Of a DNA stretch of 53,840 nt, positions 34,534 through 42,103 are shown one piece after another (position 1 is the stretch's first letter; each line of letters starts with the position of its first letter). The notes under the pieces are model-generated. The model did not search any database and was not told the origin of the DNA. It worked only from the letters and a program-made list of their open reading frames with translations. A program made the position numbers and the translations under genes. This DNA is from JADFRG01 sp046759305 (GTDB taxonomy: Bacteria; Chloroflexota; Anaerolineae; Anaerolineales; E44-bin32), in NCBI GenBank assembly GCA_046759305.1, contig JBHIBY010000009.1:1-53840 (forward strand), read 5' to 3'.

Positions 34534-36252
34534 ATGCCATTTCAACACGGTGAAAACGTAGGACCTTACCGCATCATCGAACAGCTCGGGCAAGGGGGCA
34601 TGGCGACCGTTTTCAAGGCCTACCACCCGAATTTGGATCGCTATGTTGCGATAAAAGTACTGCATCCAGCCTTCAAACAAGATCCACAGTTTCTTGAGCG
34701 CTTCCAAAGGGAAGCGCGGGTTGTAGCCAAGCTCGACCATCCCAATATCGTTCCTGTATTCGACTACGCAGATCACAACGGGCAGTCTTATCTCGTTATG
34801 AAGTTCATCGAGGGCGAGACATTGAAGGGCGTACTCGATCGCCAATGGCCGAACAAGGAGCGAATACTAGCGATCGTCCAGGCCGTCGGTAAGGCGCTCG
34901 CCTATGCTCATGGCCAAGGCGTGCTGCATCGGGACGTCAAACCTTCCAACATCTTGCTTACCGAATCGGGGCAGGTATATTTAGCGGACTTCGGCCTGGC
35001 CCGAATGGCAGAAGCTGGGCAGTCAACGCTTTCAGGAGATCAACTCCTGGGCACTCCACACTACATCTCACCAGAACAAGCGCGGGGGGAACAAGACCTA
35101 GATGAAGGGACCGACATCTACTCGCTCGGGATCGTGCTCTACCAACTAGCGGTTGGGCGTGTACCGTACAGTTCCGACACACCATTCTCGATCATTCACG
35201 ATCATATTTTCACGCCGCTTCCAATGCCGAGCACGATCAACAAGAAGATTCCAGAAGATCTCGAGCGCGTGCTCCTCAAGGCATTGGCCAAGGACCGCAG
35301 TGACCGCTTCGGGTCCGTGCAGGAACTTGTAGCGGCATTCGACAAAGCTGCCCGCGGAATTTCTCCCTGGGATGCTCAGGAGGCTGTCCCCGTTGTACCT
35401 GTTGAAACGGCTGCAGAACAAGTTGTTGAGTCTCTCGCAGAGGCGGATGGCAAGCTTGTGCCCAAGCCCAAGCGCTGGGCTTGGGTCGTGGGTGGGCTGG
35501 TATTCTCTCTGCTGAGTCTGGTCACGTTTGCTTTTGCGATGGGAGATGCGGCAGGAGAACCGGTTGAGGCTGGAAGCCGACAGCCCGTATTCAATCAGCC
35601 CGCGCCGGATCAATTTGGCGGCCCAACAATCCCGTCAGAAGATCAGCCGACCTTATTCAATCGACCTTCGCAGGGAGCGATCCCCTCGGCCCAGCAGTGG
35701 GTCGATGAGGATCCCTACAACCCCGAGGCGCATTTCAAGCTAGCGCAAGCATTAGCGACGGAGGGCGAATTGGAGCCCGCGAAATCCGAATTCACGAAAG
35801 CCTCTGAACTTTACATTGGGCAGGCGAATTATGTGGGTGCTGCCGAATCTCTAGTGATGGGCTTGGAGATGAGCGGGGCAAATCCTGCGGATGACCTCAA
35901 AGTTTCCAATCTGCTCTCACAGGCGCTCTTCCTTGGTGCTGAGTCTGGAGAGATGTTTCCCGCCATCGATGTGCTTTATGAGATCTCGCCTGACTGGGAA
36001 CCTCTGGAAGCGCTCGATGCGCGATCGCTTCTCTACATCGGTCAGACGGAGGCGGCAGCCGGTATGGTGGACCGGCTGATCGCTACATACCCGGAGAGCA
36101 TTCTCGCAAATGCAGTGATGATTGATATCCTTCATCATGAAGGCAAGGATGGCCAAGCTCTACAGATCACCAATATGCTGCTCCAGCGACCGCGCACTCC
36201 GCCCTGGCTGGACGAGCATCTGCAGGGCTTCAAGACAGCGTTGAGCTCCTAG
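34534..36252 (+). CDS. eukaryotic-type Ser/Thr protein kinase with one membrane helix and TPR-like tail
   Basis: The 572-residue protein has a Hanks-type kinase domain (1-270): glycine loop LGQGGMATVFKAY, Lys41 in VAIKVL, catalytic loop HRDVKPSN (132-139), DFG at 152-154, and GTPHYISPEQARG in the activation region. A linker and one membrane helix (about 313-335, WVVGGLVFSLLSLVTFAF) lead to an outside part. It starts with a Pro/Gln-rich stretch, and TPR-like repeats follow (NPEAHFKLAQALATEGELE and so on) to the end. Many bacterial wall-sensing kinases carry PASTA repeats there instead, so this one probably senses or binds proteins. ATG 34534 follows AAAAGGA. Confidence 0.9.
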   Translation: MPFQHGENVGPYRIIEQLGQGGMATVFKAYHPNLDRYVAIKVLHPAFKQDPQFLERFQREARVVAKLDHPNIVPVFDYADHNGQSYLVMKFIEGETLKGVLDRQWPNKERILAIVQAVGKALAYAHGQGVLHRDVKPSNILLTESGQVYLADFGLARMAEAGQSTLSGDQLLGTPHYISPEQARGEQDLDEGTDIYSLGIVLYQLAVGRVPYSSDTPFSIIHDHIFTPLPMPSTINKKIPEDLERVLLKALAKDRSDRFGSVQELVAAFDKAARGISPWDAQEAVPVVPVETAAEQVVESLAEADGKLVPKPKRWAWVVGGLVFSLLSLVTFAFAMGDAAGEPVEAGSRQPVFNQPAPDQFGGPTIPSEDQPTLFNRPSQGAIPSAQQWVDEDPYNPEAHFKLAQALATEGELEPAKSEFTKASELYIGQANYVGAAESLVMGLEMSGANPADDLKVSNLLSQALFLGAESGEMFPAIDVLYEISPDWEPLEALDARSLLYIGQTEAAAGMVDRLIATYPESILANAVMIDILHHEGKDGQALQITNMLLQRPRTPPWLDEHLQGFKTALSS

Positions 36253-36298
36253 CGCCTTATTCAATTCGAAACTTTCAGGAAAAAATCTTCAGACGAAG

Positions 36299-36922
36299 TT
36301 AGGCCGTGCCAAATTGTCGATCACCCGCGTCGCCCAGACCAGGGACAATGAAGGCGCGATCGTTGAGGTGATCGTCAACCGCCGCCAGGTAGATGGGGAC
36401 GTCTGGATGGTGCTGCTCCATATTGGAGATTCCTTCTGGGGCACCGAGTAGTCCTACAAACTTGATACGATTGACCCCCCAGCGTTTGAGGATATCTACT
36501 GTGGCAACCGCCGATCCTCCTGTGGCCAACATGGGGTCTAACACCAGGCAAACCGCAACGGTGGGCTCTACCGGGAGCTTGTTGTAGTACTCTACTGGGC
36601 GAAATGTTTCCTCATCCCGGTATAAACCGATGTGCCAAACCTCAGCAGAAGGCATGAGCTCCCAAACACCTTCAACCATACCCAGACCTGCTCGTAATAT
36701 TGGAACCAGGCCAACCTTCTCGGCAAGATTAGCGCCGTCCGTCTCTTCCAAAGGAGTGTTCACCCGTACTGAATCCACTCCCAGATCTTCTGTCGCCTCG
36801 TAAGTCAGTAACGCCGAAATTTCACGAATAAGCTCCCGAAACTTCTTTGGCTCGGTTTGGGTATCCCGAATTTTGGTTAATTTGTGTGCTACGAGCGGAT
36901 GTTCAGAGATGTGGACGCTCAT
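36299..36922 (-). CDS. upp: uracil phosphoribosyltransferase
   Basis: A 207-residue pyrimidine-salvage enzyme that makes UMP from uracil and PRPP. The PRPP loop is LVLDPMLATGGSAVATVDIL. The N-terminal HPLVAHKLTKIRD, VPILRAGLGMVEGV and C-terminal FIVPGLGDAGDRQFGT (uracil-binding) segments are typical. The start ATG 36922 overlaps the stop of the polyprenyl synthase gene by four bases, so it is the last gene of the pgm-tatD-ispB-like-upp series. Confidence 0.95.
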   Translation of the reverse strand: MSVHISEHPLVAHKLTKIRDTQTEPKKFRELIREISALLTYEATEDLGVDSVRVNTPLEETDGANLAEKVGLVPILRAGLGMVEGVWELMPSAEVWHIGLYRDEETFRPVEYYNKLPVEPTVAVCLVLDPMLATGGSAVATVDILKRWGVNRIKFVGLLGAPEGISNMEQHHPDVPIYLAAVDDHLNDRAFIVPGLGDAGDRQFGTA

Positions 36923-37893
36923 AGTGTCCGGTTGATTACATAGTTCGCCAGTTCAGTGAGCGCCAGATGCTCCGGGCGATCAGAGGGAAATTCATCCAAC
37001 AGCGAAATGCACGATTCAATATAGTCCGACGCTTCAGCAAGTGCACTTTCAACCGCACCTGAGCGGCGAATGGTCTCTACCAGGTGTTCTGCTTCTTCCG
37101 TATCGAGCATCCCGGCAATTAGCGCCTCGATCTGATCGGTGTCTGCAGGGTGGGATTCGAGGTGATAGATTGTTGGAAGAGTGATCAACCCATGCCGCAG
37201 GTCGCCCCCCACCGGCTTTCCTACCTGATCGGCATTTCCTGTGAAATCGAGGATGTCGTCCACGATCTGAAATGCAACTCCAAGTTGCCGGCCAAATTTC
37301 TTCATAGAGCGTACGGTATCGCGATCCGCGCCTGCGAGCATTGCCGGAGATTCTGCTGCTAACTCAAACAGGGAGCCGGTCTTTGCATACACCCGATCGA
37401 AGTAATCTTGGCGAAGATCTCCGGTTGCAGAGCCAAATAACTGGTTAAGCTCACCGTTGACAATGATTGCGAGTGTCGTAGCGAATTTCTTAATGAGGGG
37501 TATAGATTCAGTCTCAGCTGCCAGGTGAGCGGCACGCGCAAAGATATAGTCGCCAATCAATACGGTGGCCCCATCTTCCATCTGTGCATTGAGCGTAGGA
37601 AAACCGCGCCTGAGCAGAGAACCATCGATCAGGTCATCGTGTACCAGCGTAGCTGTGTGGAGCAATTCCGCGGCCGCACCCAGGGTAATGGTCCGTTCAC
37701 GGTCTGCATCCAGCAGTCCCCCCGAGAGAAGCACGAGAGTAGGCCGGATGCGCTTCCCACCCGAGCTGAGAAGCTGGTCGATGGCAGTTCCGACTGCCGG
37801 AAGCTCTGCCACCATCCCCGCCCGCATGCGGGCTTCGACCGCGGCAAGTCCGTCAGCAACTAATTCAGGAAAGGATAGAGTCCGTGCTTCCAT
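36919..37893 (-). CDS. trans-polyprenyl diphosphate synthase (IspB/HepT-like)
   Basis: A 324-residue all-helical prenyl chain elongation enzyme, making long polyprenyl diphosphates for quinone side chains. GGKRIRPTLVLLSGG binds IPP. The first Asp-rich motif is HDDLIDGSLLRRG (86-90) and the second VDDILDFTGN (212-216), with KPVGGDLRHGLITLP after it. Small residues four to five positions before the first motif would allow a long product, but the exact length cannot be read. The start lies 29 bases inside the end of tatD, so the two are coupled; upp follows with a four-base overlap. Confidence 0.9.
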   Translation of the reverse strand: MEARTLSFPELVADGLAAVEARMRAGMVAELPAVGTAIDQLLSSGGKRIRPTLVLLSGGLLDADRERTITLGAAAELLHTATLVHDDLIDGSLLRRGFPTLNAQMEDGATVLIGDYIFARAAHLAAETESIPLIKKFATTLAIIVNGELNQLFGSATGDLRQDYFDRVYAKTGSLFELAAESPAMLAGADRDTVRSMKKFGRQLGVAFQIVDDILDFTGNADQVGKPVGGDLRHGLITLPTIYHLESHPADTDQIEALIAGMLDTEEAEHLVETIRRSGAVESALAEASDYIESCISLLDEFPSDRPEHLALTELANYVINRTL

Positions 37894-38674
37894 TTAGCCA
37901 GGCAAATAAAGTTTCTGCATTCTCAGACGTTCCTTCGCTCACAACGTTGATTGATCTGCTCATCAACTTGCTCAGCTCCTCGGCAACAAACGTCAAGTGA
38001 GCCGGTTCATTCCGCTTTCCTCGGTGCGGTTGAGGAGGGAGATATGGAGAATCGGTCTCCAGCAGTAGCCGATCGAGGGGTAGATCTTTGATTATTTGGC
38101 GGAGTTCTTCGGCGCTCGGGTAGGTCAGCGGTCCCGCTACTCCGATGAAGAATCCCGACGATAAGGCAACTTCGGCGTTTGCGCGAGTTCCGGAAAAGGC
38201 ATGCAGAACGCCCTTCTCAGCTCTAGCCACCGTCGGCGCCCATTCTAACAGAACTTCAAAGAGCTCTCCGTGGGCCTCCCGGTTGTGGATGATCACGGGC
38301 AACTTCAGCTCGCGAGCTAGCTCAAGCTGATCGATCAATGCAGATTTCTGCTGGTCGCGAGGAGAGAGATCTCGGTAGTAATCTAGCCCAATCTCACCGA
38401 TCGCCACTACAGCAGAGGAGAGTGCCAATTCACGCAGCTGCTCTCTTACTGCCTTGGAGCAAGTGGCAGCATGGTGCGGATGGACACCAACCGAGGCATA
38501 GATCCCGGGTAGCTCCTCCGCTATTTCGACCGCTCGTCGGCTTGTTTCCAGATCGATGCCTGGGATCACTAGGCGCGTGACACCTGAGGTACGCGCACGT
38601 TCGAGAATGGAGTCTAAATCCTCAGTAAATTGATCTAGCGACAGATGACAATGAGTATCGGTGAGATGGCTCAT
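37865..38674 (-). CDS. tatD: TatD-family metal-dependent deoxyribonuclease
   Basis: A 269-residue TIM-barrel hydrolase of the TatD family (DNA quality control; D-Tyr-tRNA deacylase activity reported for some members). The metal ligands are visible as DTHCH (His8 and His10), GEIGLDYYRD (Glu), VIIHNREAH (His), LHAFSG (His) and LLETDSPYLPP (Asp). The start overlaps the pgm stop by four bases (ATGA at 38671-38674), and its end overlaps the polyprenyl synthase gene. Confidence 0.93.
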   Translation of the reverse strand: MSHLTDTHCHLSLDQFTEDLDSILERARTSGVTRLVIPGIDLETSRRAVEIAEELPGIYASVGVHPHHAATCSKAVREQLRELALSSAVVAIGEIGLDYYRDLSPRDQQKSALIDQLELARELKLPVIIHNREAHGELFEVLLEWAPTVARAEKGVLHAFSGTRANAEVALSSGFFIGVAGPLTYPSAEELRQIIKDLPLDRLLLETDSPYLPPQPHRGKRNEPAHLTFVAEELSKLMSRSINVVSEGTSENAETLFAWLNGSTDSILS

Positions 38675-40098
38675 TCAAGCCCGACGATTTTCAGCCCATC
38701 GGAGAGGATAGGATCAACACGCTGCTCTTTAGTAGTCTCGCAATAGACGCGCACTATGGGCTCGGTTCCTGAAAAACGAACCAGCAGCCAGCCGCCATCC
38801 TCAAGTTCGAATTTGTGCCCATCCGTGCGATTCACACCGATGACCTTGAGGCCGCCAATTAGCTCTGGGTTTGCGTTCTCAGCAAGAGCTTGTTTCTCAG
38901 CTCGCTCACTTGCCTCCATTGGTGTGTCGATGCGGTTGTAATAGCTAGGTCCGACGCGGTCGAAGAGCAGTTGAATCAACTCAGACGGCTTGCGCTCAAG
39001 CTGGACCATCATGTCTAAAATGTATAAGCCCGCGAGCAAGCCGTCTCGCTCCGGAACATGCCCCCGAAAAGCAAATCCTCCGGATTCCTCGCCTCCAATT
39101 AGTGCATCGACTTCGAGCATTTTGGGTGCCACATACTTGAATCCAACACCAGTCTCGTAAATGGGCACATCGTACATTTCTGCCAATTTGATTAATAGCG
39201 AAGTGGTTGAGAGGGTCTTTACGATCGGACCGCGCTCGCCGCGCACCTCAAGCAAGTAATAGGCGAGCAAGCCATACACACGGAGCTGATCGACAAAGGT
39301 GCCGCGTTCGTCACCAACACCCAGCCGGTCTGCATCGCCATCCGTGATCAATAGCACGTCGGATTCTGATTCGACGGTAGCCGCCAGGCCGACGTCTACA
39401 TTGGGCGGTATGGGTTCGGGCCTGCTCATTTCCGGGAAGATCGGATTCCGTTCGCTGTGAACTTCAGCGACCTGCGTCGAACCGCCCTTCAGCAGTTGTG
39501 AAAACCATCCGGCGCCATTTCCCCACATCACGTCGACCAGGAGCTTGAGACCAGCATTCCGAATGGGGTCCAGCTCGATCAGGGATTGGATCTTAGCCAG
39601 ATATGCAGGGCCGGGATCGATATACGTGATGAGGCCCGTATTCAGTCCTTCGCTGAGCCGAACGCGCGCCACAAGCTCGTCGGTATCGGGGATATTTTCC
39701 TCAATACGCGTCAGATCCTGCGGGGCGATCGCTCCGCCAAACTTGTCGCGAACCTTGAATCCATTATCTCTGGCGGGATTATGGGAGGCCGTGATATTGA
39801 CCGCTCCGGCCGCGCCGTGCTCCAGGACTGCATTTGAGATTACGGGAGTGGGGGTAGCCGCCTCTGTTAGTAAGACTTGAAAACCGTGCCCCGCCAGTAC
39901 TTCAGAGGCTGCCGCTGCAAAAGCTTCGGAGGCGAAGCGTCGATCGAATCCTACGACAACCGGACGCCGCTTGCCTTCTGTTTCTGCCAGGTATAGCGCA
40001 AAACCGTCCGCGCAACGGCGGACGGATGAGAATGTGTAATTATCGGCGATTCTGCCGCGCCAGCCGTCGGTCCCGAATCTGATGGGAACCGCTTCCAT
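38671..40098 (-). CDS. phosphoglucomutase/phosphomannomutase family protein
   Basis: A 475-residue alpha-D-phosphohexomutase. The four family sites are present: the catalytic serine loop TASHNP (103-108), metal loop DGDADR (253-258), sugar-binding loop GGEESGG, and phosphate-binding RFSGTEP near the end. The start MEAVPIRFGTDGWRG is typical. The sugar preference (Glc or Man, or both) cannot be told. ATG 40098 follows GGAGGAG. It heads the minus-strand series with tatD, polyprenyl synthase and upp, and may supply sugar-1-phosphates for surface glycans. Confidence 0.92.
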   Translation of the reverse strand: MEAVPIRFGTDGWRGRIADNYTFSSVRRCADGFALYLAETEGKRRPVVVGFDRRFASEAFAAAASEVLAGHGFQVLLTEAATPTPVISNAVLEHGAAGAVNITASHNPARDNGFKVRDKFGGAIAPQDLTRIEENIPDTDELVARVRLSEGLNTGLITYIDPGPAYLAKIQSLIELDPIRNAGLKLLVDVMWGNGAGWFSQLLKGGSTQVAEVHSERNPIFPEMSRPEPIPPNVDVGLAATVESESDVLLITDGDADRLGVGDERGTFVDQLRVYGLLAYYLLEVRGERGPIVKTLSTTSLLIKLAEMYDVPIYETGVGFKYVAPKMLEVDALIGGEESGGFAFRGHVPERDGLLAGLYILDMMVQLERKPSELIQLLFDRVGPSYYNRIDTPMEASERAEKQALAENANPELIGGLKVIGVNRTDGHKFELEDGGWLLVRFSGTEPIVRVYCETTKEQRVDPILSDGLKIVGLE

Positions 40099-40186
40099 TT
40101 CTCCTCCTGAGGGACCTTGGAGTTCGGGGCTCGATATCTTTCAGCTGCCTGATCGTTCTTATGTTGAGTTAAACTCGCAATTGCCG

Positions 40187-40192
40187 ATTATA
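40187..40192 (-). promoter_or_regulatory. -10 box TATAAT upstream of the pgm-tatD series
   Basis: A perfect TATAAT on the minus strand lies about 90 bases before the phosphohexomutase start, in the 226-base gap divergent to rpsF. No good -35 hexamer was found. The rpsF promoter must lie in the same gap but is not clear. Confidence 0.35.
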
Positions 40193-40324
40193 CCGTGAAT
40201 TCCTGAACTATCGTTCGACCTTGGTCCTCATGCGCCCGCGTGATAAACTTCGTCGGCTACTTTCCGCTCCAAACCGCTGCATCCTCGCGGCGAATTTGGG
40301 GCAAACCCGTGGGGAGGAGTAACA

Positions 40325-40621
40325 GTGTTACGTAATTACGAACTTGCCTATATCGCTGATCCAGACCTCGACGAGGAAGCGCTCGGCTCGCTTGAGGAGC
40401 GAGTCAAGTCGTGGATCGAAGATGCAAAGGGCAAAACCCTCAATGTTGATCGCTGGGGCAAGCGTAAGCTGGCTTATCCAATTCGAAAGCGCTCCGAGGG
40501 CTACTATTTCATCCTCGAAGCGGAGATGCCTCCTGAAGCAGGTAAGGCGATCGAAAGAGATCTTGGCCTCAACGAGCAAGTCCTTCGATTCTTGCTTACT
40601 CTGAGCGAAGTGAGAGCATAA
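40325..40621 (+). CDS. rpsF: 30S ribosomal protein S6
   Basis: A 98-residue ribosomal protein of the 30S platform that pairs with S18. LRNYELAYIADPDLDEEAL and DRWGKRKLAYPIRKRSEGYY are the S6 signature. The start is GTG 40325, set by the strong GGGGAGGAG just upstream. rpsR begins two bases after its stop; the ssb gene that stands between them in many bacteria is missing. Confidence 0.95.
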   Translation: MLRNYELAYIADPDLDEEALGSLEERVKSWIEDAKGKTLNVDRWGKRKLAYPIRKRSEGYYFILEAEMPPEAGKAIERDLGLNEQVLRFLLTLSEVRA

Positions 40622-40623
40622 AT

Positions 40624-40875
40624 ATGGCGACCCGATCTGAACGTCGAGGACGATTTAGGCGACGGCCCCGCACTTGTCAATTCTGCTCGGATCCGAGCAA
40701 GATTATCAATTACAAGCAGACTGACGTCTTGAAGCGGTTCGTGAAAGACACTGGAAAGATTCGCCCCAGGCGAGAAACTGGAACTTGTGCAAAGCATCAG
40801 CGAGCACTTGCGAAGGCGATCAAGCGGTCGCGGCACATGGCGCTGATGTCGTTCACTTCTGGACGATATCGATAG
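40624..40875 (+). CDS. rpsR: 30S ribosomal protein S18, zinc-ribbon (C+) form
   Basis: An 83-residue S18. FCSDPSKIINYKQTDVLKRF and RRETGTCAKHQRALAKAIKR are conserved. Four possible zinc ligands, Cys18, Cys21, Cys55 and His58, are kept, so this is the metal-binding form rather than the cysteine-free one. It starts two bases after rpsF. The next gene's frame already opens inside its 3' end. Confidence 0.95.
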   Translation: MATRSERRGRFRRRPRTCQFCSDPSKIINYKQTDVLKRFVKDTGKIRPRRETGTCAKHQRALAKAIKRSRHMALMSFTSGRYR

Positions 40876-40897
40876 CCAGTACTTCAAGAGGAATCCC

Positions 40898-42016
40898 CTG
40901 CTAAATAGAAAGCACGTCGCAAGAGCAGAGCGCGAGCGCAGGTTTCGCCAATGGATCCTGATTGGCACCATGGTCGTAGCGGCGGCCGTCGTCGGACTCG
41001 TTGTGTATGGATTCGTGCAGGTGCGCGTAGTCCAACCATCGGAGCCGGTCGCCTCCATCGGAGACAGCCAGATCACGACTGCCGAGTTTCAAGGGCGGGT
41101 CAGACTGGCACAGTGGAACCTCACAAACCAGTATGCCAATTTGCAGCAAGTCATGCAGATTCTTGGTGACGATCCCGAGACTCTTTCCCTCTACCAGAAC
41201 CAATTGACCAACATCGGCCAGCAGCTAGCAAATCCATTATTTGTAGGCAGTTCGATCCTGGACCTTCTGATTGAGGAGGAGCTGATCGAGCAGGAAGCTG
41301 CGAGCCGTGGGATCGAGCTTTCAGAGGGAGCGGTTGATATGTTTATCGAGGAAAGCCTCGGCTTTTTTGGCGAGCAGGAGGTTGCCACTGCCCAGCCGGG
41401 AGTCGATGGAACACCCAGCCCTACAGCGACGCCCTATACGAGAGAGCTATTTGAGAGCAACTTCGAGGCCTACCTCACGAATGTCGGTGCATACGGAATC
41501 GATGAGGACACGCTGCGAGCCGAAGCGCGCGCCGTACTGCTTCGAGATCTCTTTGAAGCCGACTTCGAGGATCAGGTCGATGAAACGCAGGAACAGGTCT
41601 GGGCGCGCCACATCTTAGTTGATGAAGAGCAAGAAGCCACTGATCTGCTGGCTCGCATTAAGGAAGGTGAAGAATGGGGCGACTTAGCCGCTGAGTTCTC
41701 CACGGATCAGTCGAACAGTGAACAGGGGGGAGATCTGGGTTGGTTCAGCCGCGGACGAATGGTTGAGCCATTCGAGGAAGCCGCATTCGACGGAGAGATC
41801 GGGGAAATCGTGGGCCCAATCGAAACCGCTTTCGGCTGGCACCTTATCGAAATCCTGGGTCACGAAGATCGAGTGCTCGATGAATCTTCATTTCGTTTAG
41901 CAGTATCACAAGCGCTCAACAACTGGATTGCCGAAACGCGCGAGATCGCCGAGATCGAGATCTTTGACTACTGGGTAGATCGAGTACCCTCTCCTCCCTT
42001 CAATCCAGCCGGCTAG
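40898..42016 (+). CDS. membrane-anchored SurA/PrsA-like foldase with parvulin (PpiC) domain
   Basis: This is a peptidyl-prolyl isomerase and chaperone for exported proteins. It has a membrane helix (ILIGTMVVAAAVVGLVVYGF), a SurA-N-like helical part (ASIGDSQITTAEFQGRVRLAQ; ILDLLIEEELIEQEAASRG), and a parvulin domain: WARHILVDEEQEA, AAEFSTDQSNSEQGGDLGWF, GPIETAFGWHLIEILG. The first ATG (40970) falls inside the membrane helix and would remove the basic segment RKHVARAERERRFRQW, which looks like a true cytoplasmic N-terminus. The frame is open upstream to 40847 without ATG, GTG or TTG. CTG 40898, with AGAGG six bases before it, is my best start and gives 372 residues. A non-standard start is thus inferred. 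Confidence 0.75.
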   Translation: MLNRKHVARAERERRFRQWILIGTMVVAAAVVGLVVYGFVQVRVVQPSEPVASIGDSQITTAEFQGRVRLAQWNLTNQYANLQQVMQILGDDPETLSLYQNQLTNIGQQLANPLFVGSSILDLLIEEELIEQEAASRGIELSEGAVDMFIEESLGFFGEQEVATAQPGVDGTPSPTATPYTRELFESNFEAYLTNVGAYGIDEDTLRAEARAVLLRDLFEADFEDQVDETQEQVWARHILVDEEQEATDLLARIKEGEEWGDLAAEFSTDQSNSEQGGDLGWFSRGRMVEPFEEAAFDGEIGEIVGPIETAFGWHLIEILGHEDRVLDESSFRLAVSQALNNWIAETREIAEIEIFDYWVDRVPSPPFNPAG

Positions 42017-42058
42017 CTTCCCAATTCAACCCGATCGCCTTTTCCCACGGGGAGGGAC

Positions 42059-42087
42059 TTGAAGGCGAACTTTTCACCAGCTATACT
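42059..42087 (+). promoter_or_regulatory. promoter of the rel gene
   Basis: TTGAAG (42059-42064) and TATACT (42082-42087) are separated by 17 bases. The expected start of transcription leaves a leader of about ten bases before ATG 42104, with only a weak ribosome site. Confidence 0.6.
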
Positions 42088-42103
42088 GAATCATTGAAAT
42101 TCG

